Assembly: GCF_018885265.1 (NCBI RefSeq)
Contig: NZ_CP076538.1
Coordinates: forward strand, 2,392,001-2,456,000
DNA length: 64,000 bases
Reading direction: 5' to 3'
Source of the DNA: Amycolatopsis aidingensis
GTDB lineage: Bacteria; Actinomycetota; Actinomycetes; Mycobacteriales; Pseudonocardiaceae
The notes below the pieces were generated by a model. That model was not told where the DNA came from. It saw only the letters and a list, made by a program, of their open reading frames with translations, and ran no database searches. Below, in pieces: positions 15,760-24,499 of this stretch. Position 1 is the first letter of the stretch, and each line of letters begins with the position of its first letter. Position numbers and translations under genes: made by a program.

Positions 15760-16740
15760 GTGCGGTTCGGCTACACGCTGCTGACCGAGCAGGCGGGCCC
15801 ACGGGCCCTGGTGTCGCATGCCGCCGGGGCGGAAGGCGCGGGCTTCGACTTCGAGGTGATCAGCGATCACTACTTTCCCTGGCTGGACGAGCAGGGGCAC
15901 TCGCCGTACGCCTGGAGCGTGCTCGGTGCGGTCACCCAGGTCACGCACCGGGTCGGCCTGATGAGCTTCGTGACCTGCCCGCTGCTGCGCTATCACCCCG
16001 CCGTGGTGGCGCAGAAGGCCGCCACGGTGTCCCTGCTGTCCGCGGACCGCTTCACCCTGGGGCTCGGTGCGGGGGAGAACCTGAACGAGCACGTGATCGG
16101 CGGCGGCTGGCCCCCGGCCAACGTGCGGCACGAGATGCTGACCGAGGCGCTGGACATCATCGGCGCGCTGTTCGACGGCGGGCAGGTCAACTACGCGGGC
16201 AGGCACTACCGGGTGGACTCCGCCAAGCTGTGGGACCTGCCGGAGATACGCACCCCGATCGGCGTCGCGGTCTCCGGTGCCCAGTCGGTGAGCCGGTTCG
16301 CCCCGCTGGCGGACGCGCTGATCGCGGTGCAGGCGGAGGAGGGGCTGTGCCGGGACTGGGACCGCGAGCGTTCCGAGCTCGGCCAGGAGCACTCGCGCAA
16401 GATCGCGCAGCTGCCGGTCTGCTGGGATCCCGATCCCGCGGCCGCGATGCGCCGCGCGCACGAGCAGTTCCGCTGGTTCGCGGGCGGTTGGAAGGTGAAC
16501 GCCGAGCTGCCCGCGCCCGCCTCCTTCGCAGGGGCGACCCGGTTCGTCACCGAGCGGGACGTGGCGGAGAGCATCCCGTGCGGGCCGGATCCGGAGCCGA
16601 TCGTGGCGGCCGCCCAGCCGTTCGCCGAGGCCGGGTTCACCGACCTGGCCCTGGTCCAGATCGGCGGGGACCACCAGGAGAAGTTCCTGGACTTCGCGGA
16701 GTCCACCCTGCTGCCCGCGTTGCGCGAGAGCTACGGCTGA
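15760..16740 (+). CDS. LLM-class F420-dependent oxidoreductase (TIGR03557-like)
   Basis: 326-residue luciferase-like TIM-barrel enzyme. Features typical of the F420-dependent G6PD-like branch include GYTLLTEQAGP at the N terminus, SDHYFPWLDEQGHSPYAWS, LGLGAGENLNEH and PIGVAVSGAQSV. The substrate is unknown. The start is GTG 15760 with GAAGGGGG upstream; a longer frame begins inside whiB and was rejected. The 3' end overlaps the convergent DUF202 gene by 10 bp. Confidence 0.88.
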   Translation: MRFGYTLLTEQAGPRALVSHAAGAEGAGFDFEVISDHYFPWLDEQGHSPYAWSVLGAVTQVTHRVGLMSFVTCPLLRYHPAVVAQKAATVSLLSADRFTLGLGAGENLNEHVIGGGWPPANVRHEMLTEALDIIGALFDGGQVNYAGRHYRVDSAKLWDLPEIRTPIGVAVSGAQSVSRFAPLADALIAVQAEEGLCRDWDRERSELGQEHSRKIAQLPVCWDPDPAAAMRRAHEQFRWFAGGWKVNAELPAPASFAGATRFVTERDVAESIPCGPDPEPIVAAAQPFAEAGFTDLALVQIGGDHQEKFLDFAESTLLPALRESYG

Positions 16741-17045
16741 GCCCCGGGGAGGGTGAGCAAGGCGGCCAGCGCGGTGAGCAGCACCAGCGCCGCCACCGCA
16801 CCGGTCTGCCCGCGGCCCGGCGGGCCCGGCATGCGGTTCCGGCGCAGCGCGTGGGCGCGCCGCCTGCCGATCACCGCCATGGTGAGAGTGCCCAGCGCGG
16901 CCAGCGCCGTGGGTACCGTCGCCGCGCGCCAGCCTTCCTGGGCGGCGCCGTGCGCGAGCAGCAGGGTGCAGGCCGCGGCGGCCAGTGCGGTGCGCTGCCA
17001 GGCCAGCCCGGTCCGTTCTGGTTGCAGCCCTTCCTGCGAGGTCAT
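16731..17045 (-). CDS. DUF202 family membrane protein (second of pair)
   Basis: 104 residues, three membrane segments. The DUF202 signature PERTGLAWQRTALAAAAC is at about residues 9-26, followed by helices around 46-60 and 82-100. The ATG at 17045 overlaps the stop of the other DUF202 gene by 4 bp. DUF202 proteins often occur as such tandem pairs; function unknown. It overlaps convergently with the F420 oxidoreductase by 10 bp, so each gene's end reads antisense through the other. Confidence 0.88.
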   Translation of the reverse strand: MTSQEGLQPERTGLAWQRTALAAAACTLLLAHGAAQEGWRAATVPTALAALGTLTMAVIGRRRAHALRRNRMPGPPGRGQTGAVAALVLLTALAALLTLPGAQP

Positions 17046-17386
17046 CCGGTCACCATGAGTACCGCGGCGAACGCCGTGATCACCAGCACCCCGCAGGCGA
17101 GCACCAGGATGAGGTAGCTGCGCGGCAGCGGCTGCCCGCGCCGCATGGCGAGCTGCGCGTTGCGCCAGCGCGGGTAGCTGCCCCCGGCGAGTACCGCGGC
17201 CAGTGCCACGCAGACCGCGGCCAGCGCCGTGCGTGCCCCGGGAACGGAGAGCTCGGGAACCAGCTGGTGCACGGCCACCCCGCCGGCCAGCAGGCCGAGC
17301 GCGGTGCGGATCCAGGCCAGGAAGGTGCGCTCGTTGGCCAGGGTGAACCGGTAGTCCGGCTCGGACTCCTCCTGCTCTGCTGCCAC
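17042..17386 (-). CDS. YidH-like DUF202 membrane protein (first of pair)
   Basis: 114 residues. The N-terminal signature RFTLANERTFLAWIRTALGLLAGGVAV is the YidH/DUF202 hallmark; two further hydrophobic helices follow. The GTG start at 17386 was chosen because the next in-frame upstream codons give no homology. No clear ribosome site is present, and TACACT lies about 8 bases upstream, so the mRNA may be leaderless. Coupled to the second DUF202 gene by a 4-bp overlap. Confidence 0.85.
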   Translation of the reverse strand: MAAEQEESEPDYRFTLANERTFLAWIRTALGLLAGGVAVHQLVPELSVPGARTALAAVCVALAAVLAGGSYPRWRNAQLAMRRGQPLPRSYLILVLACGVLVITAFAAVLMVTG

Positions 17387-17432
17387 GACCGTCGAGTGTA
17401 GACATCCCGCCCGTCCGTCTGCTGTGAGTGGG

Positions 17433-17876
17433 TTAGTGGCGGAGGAAGACCCAGGAACGCAGGGCGAGAAACCGGATGGCGCCACCGGCGAGGCTGGCCG
17501 CGGCCACCGCGGCGGACTCGGTGAAGGCGCCCGCCTGCGGTGCCACCGCGTGCAGGGTGAACAGCACCGCCGCCCCGTACCCGGCGTAGAACGTGAAGGT
17601 GAGCACCGCCTGCAGGTAGCGGCGGCCGGTGGGGCTCGCCGCGCTGGCGAAGGTCACCCTGCGGTGGAACTCGGTGTTGGCCAGTGTGGTGACCGCGATC
17701 GCCAGCAGGTTGGCGGCGTGCGGCCCGAATGGCTCCCGCAGGGCCAGGAACAGCAGGGCCTGCAGGCCGGTGGTGACCGCGCCCGCCGCCACGTACCAGG
17801 CGGCATGCCTGCCGAACTCGCGCCGCCCCTGCGCGGCGCGCTCCTCGCCGCCGGCCGCTGGCATCGCCACTGCCAT
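17433..17876 (-). CDS. GtrA-like membrane protein
   Basis: 147 residues with four predicted membrane helices. The GtrA pattern is visible: WYVAAGAVTTGLQALLFLAL, NLLAIAVTTLANTEFHRRVTF and a last helix ending RFLALRSWVF. GtrA-family proteins flip or assist transfer of polyprenyl-linked sugars for envelope polysaccharides. No glycosyltransferase is adjacent, so the partner is unknown. Start at 17876; an internal ATG at residue 5 is also possible. Confidence 0.85.
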   Translation of the reverse strand: MAVAMPAAGGEERAAQGRREFGRHAAWYVAAGAVTTGLQALLFLALREPFGPHAANLLAIAVTTLANTEFHRRVTFASAASPTGRRYLQAVLTFTFYAGYGAAVLFTLHAVAPQAGAFTESAAVAAASLAGGAIRFLALRSWVFLRH

Positions 17877-17924
17877 GACCGAAATGTATGTCTACTGTGG
17901 AATTCTGGGAACCCGCCTCGCCAC

Positions 17925-18365
17925 TCAACCGGTGTGACGTATGCCGCCCGTGGTCTGGACGGCGGCCAATGCGGCGCGCGTGGTGGGGTAGACGGGTACC
18001 AGGTTCAGATAGCCGGTGGCCTCCAGCGGGCGCAGCACGGCGCGGCCGCCCGCGGCCACCGCCCAGCGCAGGTCCCGGCGCGGCGGGTCGTGCGCGAACT
18101 CGACGAGCACCGAGATGCCTGCCGATCCGAGGAACTCCACCCCGTCCAGGTCGAGCACCAGTGCCCCGCCGTGTTCGGCGACGAGATCGACGCAACGGCG
18201 CAGTCCGGGAGCCGAGGCGATGTCGATATCGCCGCGGAGGCGGGCCAGCAGCACCCCGTGCTCGGCACGTTCGAAGTCGACGTGCAGACCATGCAGGCTG
18301 ATGGCCTGCTGTTCGTTGTCGTGGTGTACTCGTTCGGCTAAGGCGGATGTGGTTGTGGTCCGCAC
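17925..18365 (-). CDS. STAS-domain anti-sigma factor antagonist
   Basis: 146 residues with a single STAS domain at about 28-135. The conserved phosphorylation motif is LDLDGVEFLGSAGISVL, with S81 the likely target of a serine kinase. The GTG start at 18365 has an excellent GGAGGGAG site; upstream residues are shadow translation. Such proteins release a sigma factor from its anti-sigma kinase when dephosphorylated. A second STAS protein and a kinase/phosphatase pair are encoded at 28.6-31.3 kb and could be partners (inference). Confidence 0.87.
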   Translation of the reverse strand: MRTTTTSALAERVHHDNEQQAISLHGLHVDFERAEHGVLLARLRGDIDIASAPGLRRCVDLVAEHGGALVLDLDGVEFLGSAGISVLVEFAHDPPRRDLRWAVAAGGRAVLRPLEATGYLNLVPVYPTTRAALAAVQTTGGIRHTG

Positions 18366-18562
18366 GATTAGCTCCCTCCGGTTGGCACATGAGTGAGGCG
18401 AGGAAGCGGGGCGGCCGCCGGTTGCCACGTCAGCGGCGGCCGATCGTCAGTGACCACCAGAAGAGGCGCGGTGACCCGCTCCCTTCGGCTGGTTGCTCAA
18501 CCGTAATTCCCACGTTACGGAAGGCCCCCGACGTAGGCAACCACCCCATTGGGCGAGAACGA

Positions 18563-19360
18563 TCATGCTTCGCGCAGTGCCGTCCACATCCGGTTCGCTG
18601 CGTGGCGGGCCTGCTGGCCTGCGGGCTCTATTTTTGCCTTGTCGCCGAGCAGTTCGGCGGGAGCCTCCTCGGCCGGGGCGTTGCCGACCAGTTCCACGGT
18701 GGCCACGGCCAGATCGCGCAGCTTGACGTTGAAGTGCTGACTGGCCACCACCAGGGAGCGGAAGGCCGTCTCGGCGTCGCACCGGCGCACGGCCATGATC
18801 ATCCCTTTCGCCTGCTCGATGATCCGCCGGTGCTCGAGCATCTGGACCAGTTGGTCGGCGCGCAGCACCTCGTCCGAGCAGTACTCCACCAGTGCCGCGG
18901 ACATGGCCAGCATCGGTTCGACCTCTTCGACCGTGCGCAGGTCCTTGGCGGTGGGCTCGTGGTCGAGGTAGAGGGTGAACACGACCGGCCCCTCGTCGTC
19001 CCAGCTGCCGGCGACCGCCGTCGCGGCCAGGGGTCGTGGCCGGTCCGGGCGTGCGGTCACCGCGGCGGCCAAGTCCGGCCAGCGGTCGTCGGCTGCGAGA
19101 TCGGCGGAGGAAACGGCCTCGTGCTCGCGCGCGGCATGCACGGTGGGGCCGGAGTCCAGTTTCCGTTGCAGGCGGTCGAGTTCGGACGCCACTCCGGCGG
19201 AGGCGAGCAGGCGCGGGTTCGCCGCGGCGGTGCACAGGCTCACACCCAGGCAGCCGCCGATCTCACCACGAACGTAGTCGAGGAGTGCGGACAGCAGTTC
19301 CGGGCCGAGCCGGAGCCGGGCGTCCGACACGACGTCGCCGTTGCTCACGGGCGGAAGCAT
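18563..19360 (-). CDS. GAF-ANTAR RNA-binding regulator
   Basis: 265 residues. The N-terminal ~170 residues look like a degenerate GAF sensor (LDRLQRKLDSGPTVHAAREH; a DDRWPDLA motif typical of GAF-ANTAR proteins). The ANTAR domain follows at about 185-245 (EHRRIIEQAKGMIMAVRRCDAETAFRSLV), with the conserved hydrophobic/Ala pattern. ANTAR proteins bind paired RNA hairpins and prevent transcription termination. A C-terminal tail of about 35 residues is not conserved. The start is uncertain: no ribosome site precedes ATG 19360. Confidence 0.87.
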   Translation of the reverse strand: MLPPVSNGDVVSDARLRLGPELLSALLDYVRGEIGGCLGVSLCTAAANPRLLASAGVASELDRLQRKLDSGPTVHAAREHEAVSSADLAADDRWPDLAAAVTARPDRPRPLAATAVAGSWDDEGPVVFTLYLDHEPTAKDLRTVEEVEPMLAMSAALVEYCSDEVLRADQLVQMLEHRRIIEQAKGMIMAVRRCDAETAFRSLVVASQHFNVKLRDLAVATVELVGNAPAEEAPAELLGDKAKIEPAGQQARHAANRMWTALREA

Positions 19361-19547
19361 AGCGGGGCCGCCGCGCGCACCGGCGCAGACGTGGGACGTT
19401 TTCGCTGCGTGACCGGGCTGGCTCCACGGCCGGCGCCATGACCTGCGATGGCGCGATTTGCCTTGCCCACCCCGAGCGCCCGATGTCACGCACCCCTACC
19501 GTGGGGGTGGCACAGCGCAACGACCGCGACCGAAGGGAAGGTCGAAC

Positions 19548-19859
19548 ATGCTTGCCATGACCGACGCGGCCGCCGAGGCGATCAGCGCCCTCACGGCACA
19601 ACAGGAGAACTCGGGGCTGCGTTTCTCGGTGCAGGCCCAGCAGGACGCGGGCGCCCAGCTCGCGCTCTCCGTGGCCAACGAGCCGGAGGAGGGCGACCAG
19701 GTGCTCGGCACCGAGGGTGGGGCCAAGGTCTTCCTCGAGCCGCAGGCCGCCGAGTTCCTCGACGACAAGGTGCTCGATGTCCAGCAGGACGAGCAGGGGC
19801 AGCTGAACTTCGCCGTAATGCAACAGGCTTCTCCGGACGGTGACCAGCCGGCTCAGTAG
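19548..19859 (+). CDS. HesB/IscA-like protein lacking the cluster cysteines
   Basis: 103 residues with the beta-rich pattern of the Fe-S_biosyn/IscA family (MTDAAAEAISAL, GLRFSVQAQ, KVFLEPQAAEFLDDKVLDV). The three cysteines that bind the cluster in IscA/SufA/ErpA are absent; the protein has no cysteine. It is therefore unlikely to be a cluster carrier, and its actual role is unknown. GAAGGGAAGG precedes the ATG at 19548. A long inverted repeat follows the stop. Confidence 0.75.
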   Translation: MLAMTDAAAEAISALTAQQENSGLRFSVQAQQDAGAQLALSVANEPEEGDQVLGTEGGAKVFLEPQAAEFLDDKVLDVQQDEQGQLNFAVMQQASPDGDQPAQ

Positions 19860-19863
19860 CCGA

Positions 19864-19945
19864 CGGCGGGAAGTCGCGGGAAGTCACGAGAAACGTGTCG
19901 TCCCGCGCCGTGGCTTTGCCGGGAACGGGCCGCGACTTCCCGCCG
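19864..19945. terminator. Long inverted repeat between convergent genes
   Basis: Perfect 16-bp arms (CGGCGGGAAGTCGCGG at 19864-19879; complement at 19930-19945) separated by 50 bp that holds part of the arm again (GAAGTC). Located between the HesB-like stop and the convergent glycerate kinase stop; a bidirectional terminator is likely. Confidence 0.6.
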
Positions 19946-19948
19946 AGG

Positions 19949-21079
19949 TCAGCGGGTGAGCCAGGAGCGCAGCAGGGTCGCGGTCTGTTCGCGCAGCAGC
20001 GGGTAGGCGGCGCGCTGGGCGTGTTCCGCCGAGGGGGCGTGGTCGACCAGCGCACGGCTGGCCGCGATACCCGCGGCGGTGAGTTCGGCCTCGCCGAGCA
20101 GTACCCGCCCGGCGATGGCCAGCACCGGCACGTCCCGTCGGCCTGCCCTGGTGGCGATCCCGGCAGGTGCCTTGCCGTCCAGGCTCTGCGCGTCCAGTGA
20201 GCCCTCGCCGGTGATCACCAGGTCGGCCTCGGCCAGCGCGGCGCCCACCCCGGTCAGCTCGACCACCAGATCGAAGCCGGACTCGGCGGTGGCGCCAAGT
20301 CCTGCCATGGCACCGGCGGACACGCCGCCACCGGCGCCCGCGCCGGGAACCGAGGCGACCGGGGGTGCCCCGGCCGCGACCAGCGCCTCCGACCATGCCC
20401 GCAGGGCGGCATCCAGCTCGGCCACCTCGGCGGGTCCGGCGCCTTTCTGCGGGCCGAACACGGCGGCGGCCCCACGGGTGCCCAGCAGCGGGTTGGTCAC
20501 ATCGGTGGCCACCCTGACCTCGGCGTTCCCCAGCCGTCGGCGCACCTTGGTGAGGTCCACCGTGCGCACCGCGCCCAACGGCCCGCCACCGAGGTCGATC
20601 GGGTGGCCGGTGCCGTCCAGGATCTCCGCGCCCAGCGCACGCAGCATGCCGGCCCCGCCGTCGGTGCTGGCCGTTCCGCCGACCGTGAGCACCAGCCTGC
20701 GCGCGCCACCCTCCAGCGCGTGCGCCATCAGCTCGCCGACCCCGTAGGTGTGCGCGGCCAGTGCCACCTGCGGCGTGGGGGTCACGTACTCGATACCGCA
20801 GGCCCTGGCGGACTCCAGGTAGGCGGTGCCGTCCAGCACCACATACCAGGCATCCACCTGGTCGTGCAGCGGCCCGCGGACGCCGAGGTCCACCCGTCGC
20901 CCGCCGGCCGCCAGCAGCACGTCCAGGGTGCCCTCGCCGCCGTCGGCGACCGGGCACAGCGTCACCTCCGCCTCCGGCAGCGCATCCCGCACACCCGCGC
21001 CGATGGCCTCCGCCGCCTCGACGGCGGTCAGGCTGCCCTTGAACTTGTCCGGTGCCACCACCACTTTCCGCGCGGTCAC
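19949..21079 (-). CDS. glxK: Glycerate 2-kinase
   Basis: 376-residue GlxK/GckA-type kinase that phosphorylates D-glycerate. The family signature VAPDKFKGSLTAVEAAEAI opens the protein, followed by CPVADGGEGTLDVL, LTVGGTASTDGGAGML and GPQKGA. The C-terminal ITGEGSLDAQSLDGKAP motif is also present. The GTG start at 21079 overlaps the reductase stop by 4 bp. With the upstream reductase it converts glyoxylate or hydroxypyruvate to glycerate and then phosphoglycerate, linking photorespiratory-type or purine-derived C2 compounds to glycolysis. Confidence 0.92.
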   Translation of the reverse strand: MTARKVVVAPDKFKGSLTAVEAAEAIGAGVRDALPEAEVTLCPVADGGEGTLDVLLAAGGRRVDLGVRGPLHDQVDAWYVVLDGTAYLESARACGIEYVTPTPQVALAAHTYGVGELMAHALEGGARRLVLTVGGTASTDGGAGMLRALGAEILDGTGHPIDLGGGPLGAVRTVDLTKVRRRLGNAEVRVATDVTNPLLGTRGAAAVFGPQKGAGPAEVAELDAALRAWSEALVAAGAPPVASVPGAGAGGGVSAGAMAGLGATAESGFDLVVELTGVGAALAEADLVITGEGSLDAQSLDGKAPAGIATRAGRRDVPVLAIAGRVLLGEAELTAAGIAASRALVDHAPSAEHAQRAAYPLLREQTATLLRSWLTR

Positions 21080-22047
21080 GGGCGCACCTCCGTCAGCGGG
21101 CCGTTCCCGGCCAGCACCGAGGCCGCGTTGCGGGCGGCCAGCAGCGCCATCTCGGTCCTGGTCTCGACGGTCGCCGAGCCAAGGTGCGGGGCGAGCGCGA
21201 CGTTGTCCAGCGCCAGCAGCCGCGGCTCAACCTCGGGCTCGCGTTCGAACACGTCCAGTGCGGCGCCCGCGATCACGCCGCCCTCCAGCGCGTCAGCCAG
21301 TGCCGCCTCGTCCACGACCGGTCCGCGGGTGGTGTTCACCAGGAAGGCGCCCGGCTTCATCGCGGCCAGGGCGCCCGCGTCGATCAGGTGCCGGGTCTGT
21401 GGGGTCAGCGGGCAGTGCAGGGACACCACATCGGCGGAGCCGAGCAGGCTCTCCATCGGCAGGAACCGCGCGTCGAGCTCGGCCTCCAGCTCCGGTGCGG
21501 CGCGCCTGCGGCCGGTGTAGCTGATCCGCATGCCGAAGGCGCGGGCCCGGCGCGCCACCGCGGTGCCGATCTGCCCGAGGCCGATGATGCCGAGTGACTT
21601 GCCCTGTAGCCCGGTGCCCAGCATGAACCCCAGGTTGAACTGCCACGGCTCGCGGGCCCGCAGCAACCGCTCGCCCTCGCCCAGCCTGCGGGTGACCGAG
21701 AGCAACAGGCCGAAGGTGAGGTCGGCGGTGGCGTCGGTGAGCACGCCAGGGGTGTTGGTCAGGATCACCTCGCGGGCGCGCAGTGCCGCCAGGTCCACGT
21801 TGTCGTAGCCCACGGCCACCGTGGCCACCACGCGCAGCTTCTCGCCCGCGGCGTCGGCGAAGGCGCCGTCGATGCGGTCCTGCAGGGTGCTCACCACGGC
21901 GCTGGCGCCCGCGACGACCTCGTGCAGTTCCTCCGGCGGCAGCGGGCGGTCCGGGTCCGGTGCCCACACCTCGCCCGCCTCGTGCAGCACCTTCATGGCC
22001 GGTTCCGCTATCGACCTGGTCACCACGATCTTGGGTGGCTTCGTCAT
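21076..22047 (-). CDS. D-2-hydroxyacid dehydrogenase (glyoxylate/hydroxypyruvate reductase)
   Basis: 323-residue NAD(P)-dependent dehydrogenase. Rossmann motif GIIGLGQIGTAVARRARAFGM near 150; substrate Arg in VNTTRGPVVDEAAL; catalytic Glu in DVFEREPEVEP; His in ALAPHLGSAT. The ATG at 22047 (MTKPPKIVVT) was chosen over an upstream in-frame start that enters promoter DNA. Coupling to glycerate kinase by GTGA supports glyoxylate or hydroxypyruvate as substrate rather than phosphoglycerate or lactate. Confidence 0.87.
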   Translation of the reverse strand: MTKPPKIVVTRSIAEPAMKVLHEAGEVWAPDPDRPLPPEELHEVVAGASAVVSTLQDRIDGAFADAAGEKLRVVATVAVGYDNVDLAALRAREVILTNTPGVLTDATADLTFGLLLSVTRRLGEGERLLRAREPWQFNLGFMLGTGLQGKSLGIIGLGQIGTAVARRARAFGMRISYTGRRRAAPELEAELDARFLPMESLLGSADVVSLHCPLTPQTRHLIDAGALAAMKPGAFLVNTTRGPVVDEAALADALEGGVIAGAALDVFEREPEVEPRLLALDNVALAPHLGSATVETRTEMALLAARNAASVLAGNGPLTEVRP

Positions 22048-22103
22048 GCAGCGAACGTAGCCACTCGATGGGGCGGAAAGCCAGCGCCGGGCCCCGCTCC
22101 GCG

Positions 22104-22132
22104 TTGACGCCCCCACGCACCCGCGCTATGTT
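22104..22132 (+). promoter_or_regulatory. pca operon promoter
   Basis: TTGACG (22104-22109), a 17-bp spacer, TATGTT (22127-22132). It lies 66 bp before the first pca start and fits the SigA consensus well. Confidence 0.6.
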
Positions 22133-22168
22133 CGTAGAGAGAACTAATGTGCGCATAGCGAACTAGTT
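22127..22168. promoter_or_regulatory. Candidate PcaR (IclR-type) operator
   Basis: CTATGTTCGTAG overlapping the -10 element is mirrored by CATAGCGAACTAGTT at 22154-22168, giving inverted GTTCG/CGAAC half-sites about 26 bp apart, plus a perfect AACTAGTT palindrome at 22161-22168. The position fits control by the operon's own IclR regulator. Not tested. Confidence 0.45.
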
Positions 22169-22197
22169 GCGACACGGATACTGCGGACGGAACCGAG

Positions 22198-23013
22198 GTG
22201 ACCATGGCCGAGGTCATCGGCTTGCGAGAGGCCGTAGCCGAGCTGGTGCGGGACGGCGACACGGTGGCGATGGAGGGCTTCACCCACCTGATCCCGGTGG
22301 CTGCCGGGCAGGAGATCATCCGGCAGCGGCGCACCGGCCTGACCCTGGCGCGGATGACCCCGGACATCATCTACGACCAGCTGATCGGCGCGGGCTGCGC
22401 GGGCAAGCTGATCTTCTCCTGGGGCGGGAACCCCGGGGTCGGCTCGCTGCACCGGTTCCGGGACGCCGTACAGCACTCCTGGCCGGTGCCGCTGGAGATC
22501 GAGGAGCACAGCCACGCCGGGATGGCCAACCGGTACGTGGCCGGTGCCTCCGGGCTGCCGTTCGCCGTGCTGCGCGGCTACACCGGCACCGACCTTGCCG
22601 GGCACACCGGCACGATCAAGCCGATCACCTGCCCGTTCACCGGCGAGCGGCTGACCGCCGTGCCCGCGCTCAACCCGGATGTGGCCATCGTGCATGCCCA
22701 GCGCGCCGACCGTGCGGGAAATGTGCAGCTGTGGGGAATCACCGGGGTGCAGAAGGAGGCCGTGCTCGCGGCGCACCGCGCGCTGGTCACCGTGGAGGAG
22801 GTCGTGCCGGAGCTGCCGCCGCGGCCGGGGGCGATCGTGCTGCCCGCCTGGGCGGTGACCGCGGTCGCCGAGGTTCCGTTCGGGGCGCGGCCATCCTACG
22901 CGCAGGACTACTACGACCGGGACAACGAGGCGTACCAGGCCTGGGACGCGATCAGCAGGGACCGCGCCGAGTTCGGCCGGTGGCTGCGGGAGGAGCTGGG
23001 AGCCGAGGTATGA
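22198..23013 (+). CDS. pcaI: 3-oxoadipate CoA-transferase subunit A
   Basis: 271 residues, alpha subunit of the succinyl-CoA:3-oxoadipate transferase that activates 3-oxoadipate. Family motifs: GDTVAMEGFTHLIP, SWGGNPGVGSLHRF, LRGYTGTDL, and DVAIVHAQRADRAGNVQLWG. First gene of a tightly packed operon. GTG 22198 is favoured because GGACGG lies at proper spacing; ATG 22204 is an alternative, but its nearest purine run is too close. The stop overlaps subunit B by 4 bp. Confidence 0.9.
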   Translation: MTMAEVIGLREAVAELVRDGDTVAMEGFTHLIPVAAGQEIIRQRRTGLTLARMTPDIIYDQLIGAGCAGKLIFSWGGNPGVGSLHRFRDAVQHSWPVPLEIEEHSHAGMANRYVAGASGLPFAVLRGYTGTDLAGHTGTIKPITCPFTGERLTAVPALNPDVAIVHAQRADRAGNVQLWGITGVQKEAVLAAHRALVTVEEVVPELPPRPGAIVLPAWAVTAVAEVPFGARPSYAQDYYDRDNEAYQAWDAISRDRAEFGRWLREELGAEV

Positions 23014-23777
23014 GCACCCCTGACAGTGCCGACTACACCACGGACGAGATGATGAGTGTGGCCGCGGCGCGGGCGTTGCGGGACGGCAGCTCGTGCTTCG
23101 TGGGGATCGGGCTGCCGAGTACCGCAGCCAACCTGGCGCGCCGGCTGCACGCGCCGAACCTGACCCTGGTCTACGAGTCGGGTTGCCTCGGTGCCAAGCC
23201 TTCCCGCCTCCCACTGTCCATCGGGGACGGTGAGCTGGCGGAGACCGCGGACGCGGTGGTGAGCGTGCCCGAGGTCTTCAACTACTGGTTGCAGCCGGGC
23301 CGGATCGACGTCGGTTTCCTCGGCGCGGCCCAGCTGGACCGCTTCGGCAACATCAACACCACGGTGATCGGCGAGTACGCCGACCCGAAGGTGCGCCTGC
23401 CCGGCGCCGGTGGCGCACCGGAGATCGCGGCCTCCTGCCGCGAGGTGTTCGTGGTGCTGCGGCAGAGTGCCCGCGCCTTCGTCGAGGAGGTCGACTTCGT
23501 GACCTCCTTCGGGCACGGCCACGGCAAGGGGGACCGGCGGCGGCTCGGCCTGCCCGGCGCGGGGCCCACGCTGGTGATCACCGATCTTGGCGTCCTGCGG
23601 CCGGATCCGGAGACCGCCGAGCTGACCCTCACCGAGCTGCATCCCGGCGTCGAACCGGACCAGGTGCGCGCGGCCACCGGCTGGCCGCTGCGGGTGGCCG
23701 GGGACCTCGCGGTCACCCCCGCGCCCACCGAGCAGGAGCTGCGCGTGCTGCGTGAGTTGAAGAAGGTGAGCGCATGA
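23010..23777 (+). CDS. pcaJ: 3-oxoadipate CoA-transferase subunit B
   Basis: 255 residues, beta subunit. The catalytic Glu lies in TLVYESGCLGAKP, in place of the SENG motif of other CoA-transferases. GQAQ-like GAAQLDRFGNINTT and the glycine-rich GIGLPSTAANLA loop are visible. Overlaps pcaI and pcaH by 4 bp on each side. Forms a heterodimer or heterotetramer with PcaI and acts after enol-lactone hydrolysis. Confidence 0.9.
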   Translation: MSTPDSADYTTDEMMSVAAARALRDGSSCFVGIGLPSTAANLARRLHAPNLTLVYESGCLGAKPSRLPLSIGDGELAETADAVVSVPEVFNYWLQPGRIDVGFLGAAQLDRFGNINTTVIGEYADPKVRLPGAGGAPEIAASCREVFVVLRQSARAFVEEVDFVTSFGHGHGKGDRRRLGLPGAGPTLVITDLGVLRPDPETAELTLTELHPGVEPDQVRAATGWPLRVAGDLAVTPAPTEQELRVLRELKKVSA

Positions 23778-24499
23778 GTGAGCGCATGACATTGCCCGCC
23801 TACCGGCGTGACCCCGAAGGCACCCACCCGCCGCTGGACTCGCCCGCGTACCGTTCCACGGTCCTGCGGCATCCGAAGCAGCCACTGGTGCTGTTGCCGC
23901 AGCGGCTCACCGAGGTCACCGGTCCGCTGCTGGGCCCTGGCCGGATCGGCCCGCAGGACAACGACCTGACTCGGCAGCGCGAGGGCGAGCCGGTGGGGCA
24001 GCGGATCCTGGTGCACGGCAGGCTGCTGGACGGGGACGGCAGCCCGGTACGCAACTCGCTGGTGGAGATCTGGCAGGCCAACGCGGCAGGCCGTTACCGG
24101 CACACCGGGGACCGCTGGCCCGCGCCGCTGGACCCCAACTTCGACGGTGTCGGCCGTACGCTGACCGATGAGGACGGCCGCTACGAGTTCCTCACCGTCA
24201 AACCGGGCGCCTACCCGTGGGCCAATCACGACAACGCCTGGCGGCCGGCGCATATCCATTTCTCGGTGTTCGGCTCGGCCTTCACCCAGCGGCTGGTCAC
24301 CCAGATGTACTTTCCGGACGATCCGCTGTTCGACCAGGACCCGATCTTCAACTCGGTGCCGGACCCGAAGGCGCGGGAACGGATGATCTCCCGGTTCGAC
24401 CTGAGCCGCACCGTGGAGTCCTGGGCGCTGGCCTTCGAGTTCGACATCGTGCTGCGCGGCAGGGAGGCTTCGGTGTTCGAGGACGAGGAGGAAACGTGA
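23774..24499 (+). CDS. pcaH: Protocatechuate 3,4-dioxygenase beta subunit
   Basis: 241 residues, iron-bearing subunit of intradiol ring cleavage that converts protocatechuate to 3-carboxy-cis,cis-muconate. Fe(III) ligands can be assigned by family: Tyr in NAAGRYRH, Tyr in KPGAYPW, and the two His of RPAHIHFSVFG. The N-terminal PCDO_beta_N extension (PLVLLPQRLTEVTGP) is present. Length is normal. Overlaps pcaJ and pcaG by 4 bp. Confidence 0.94.
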   Translation: MSERMTLPAYRRDPEGTHPPLDSPAYRSTVLRHPKQPLVLLPQRLTEVTGPLLGPGRIGPQDNDLTRQREGEPVGQRILVHGRLLDGDGSPVRNSLVEIWQANAAGRYRHTGDRWPAPLDPNFDGVGRTLTDEDGRYEFLTVKPGAYPWANHDNAWRPAHIHFSVFGSAFTQRLVTQMYFPDDPLFDQDPIFNSVPDPKARERMISRFDLSRTVESWALAFEFDIVLRGREASVFEDEEET

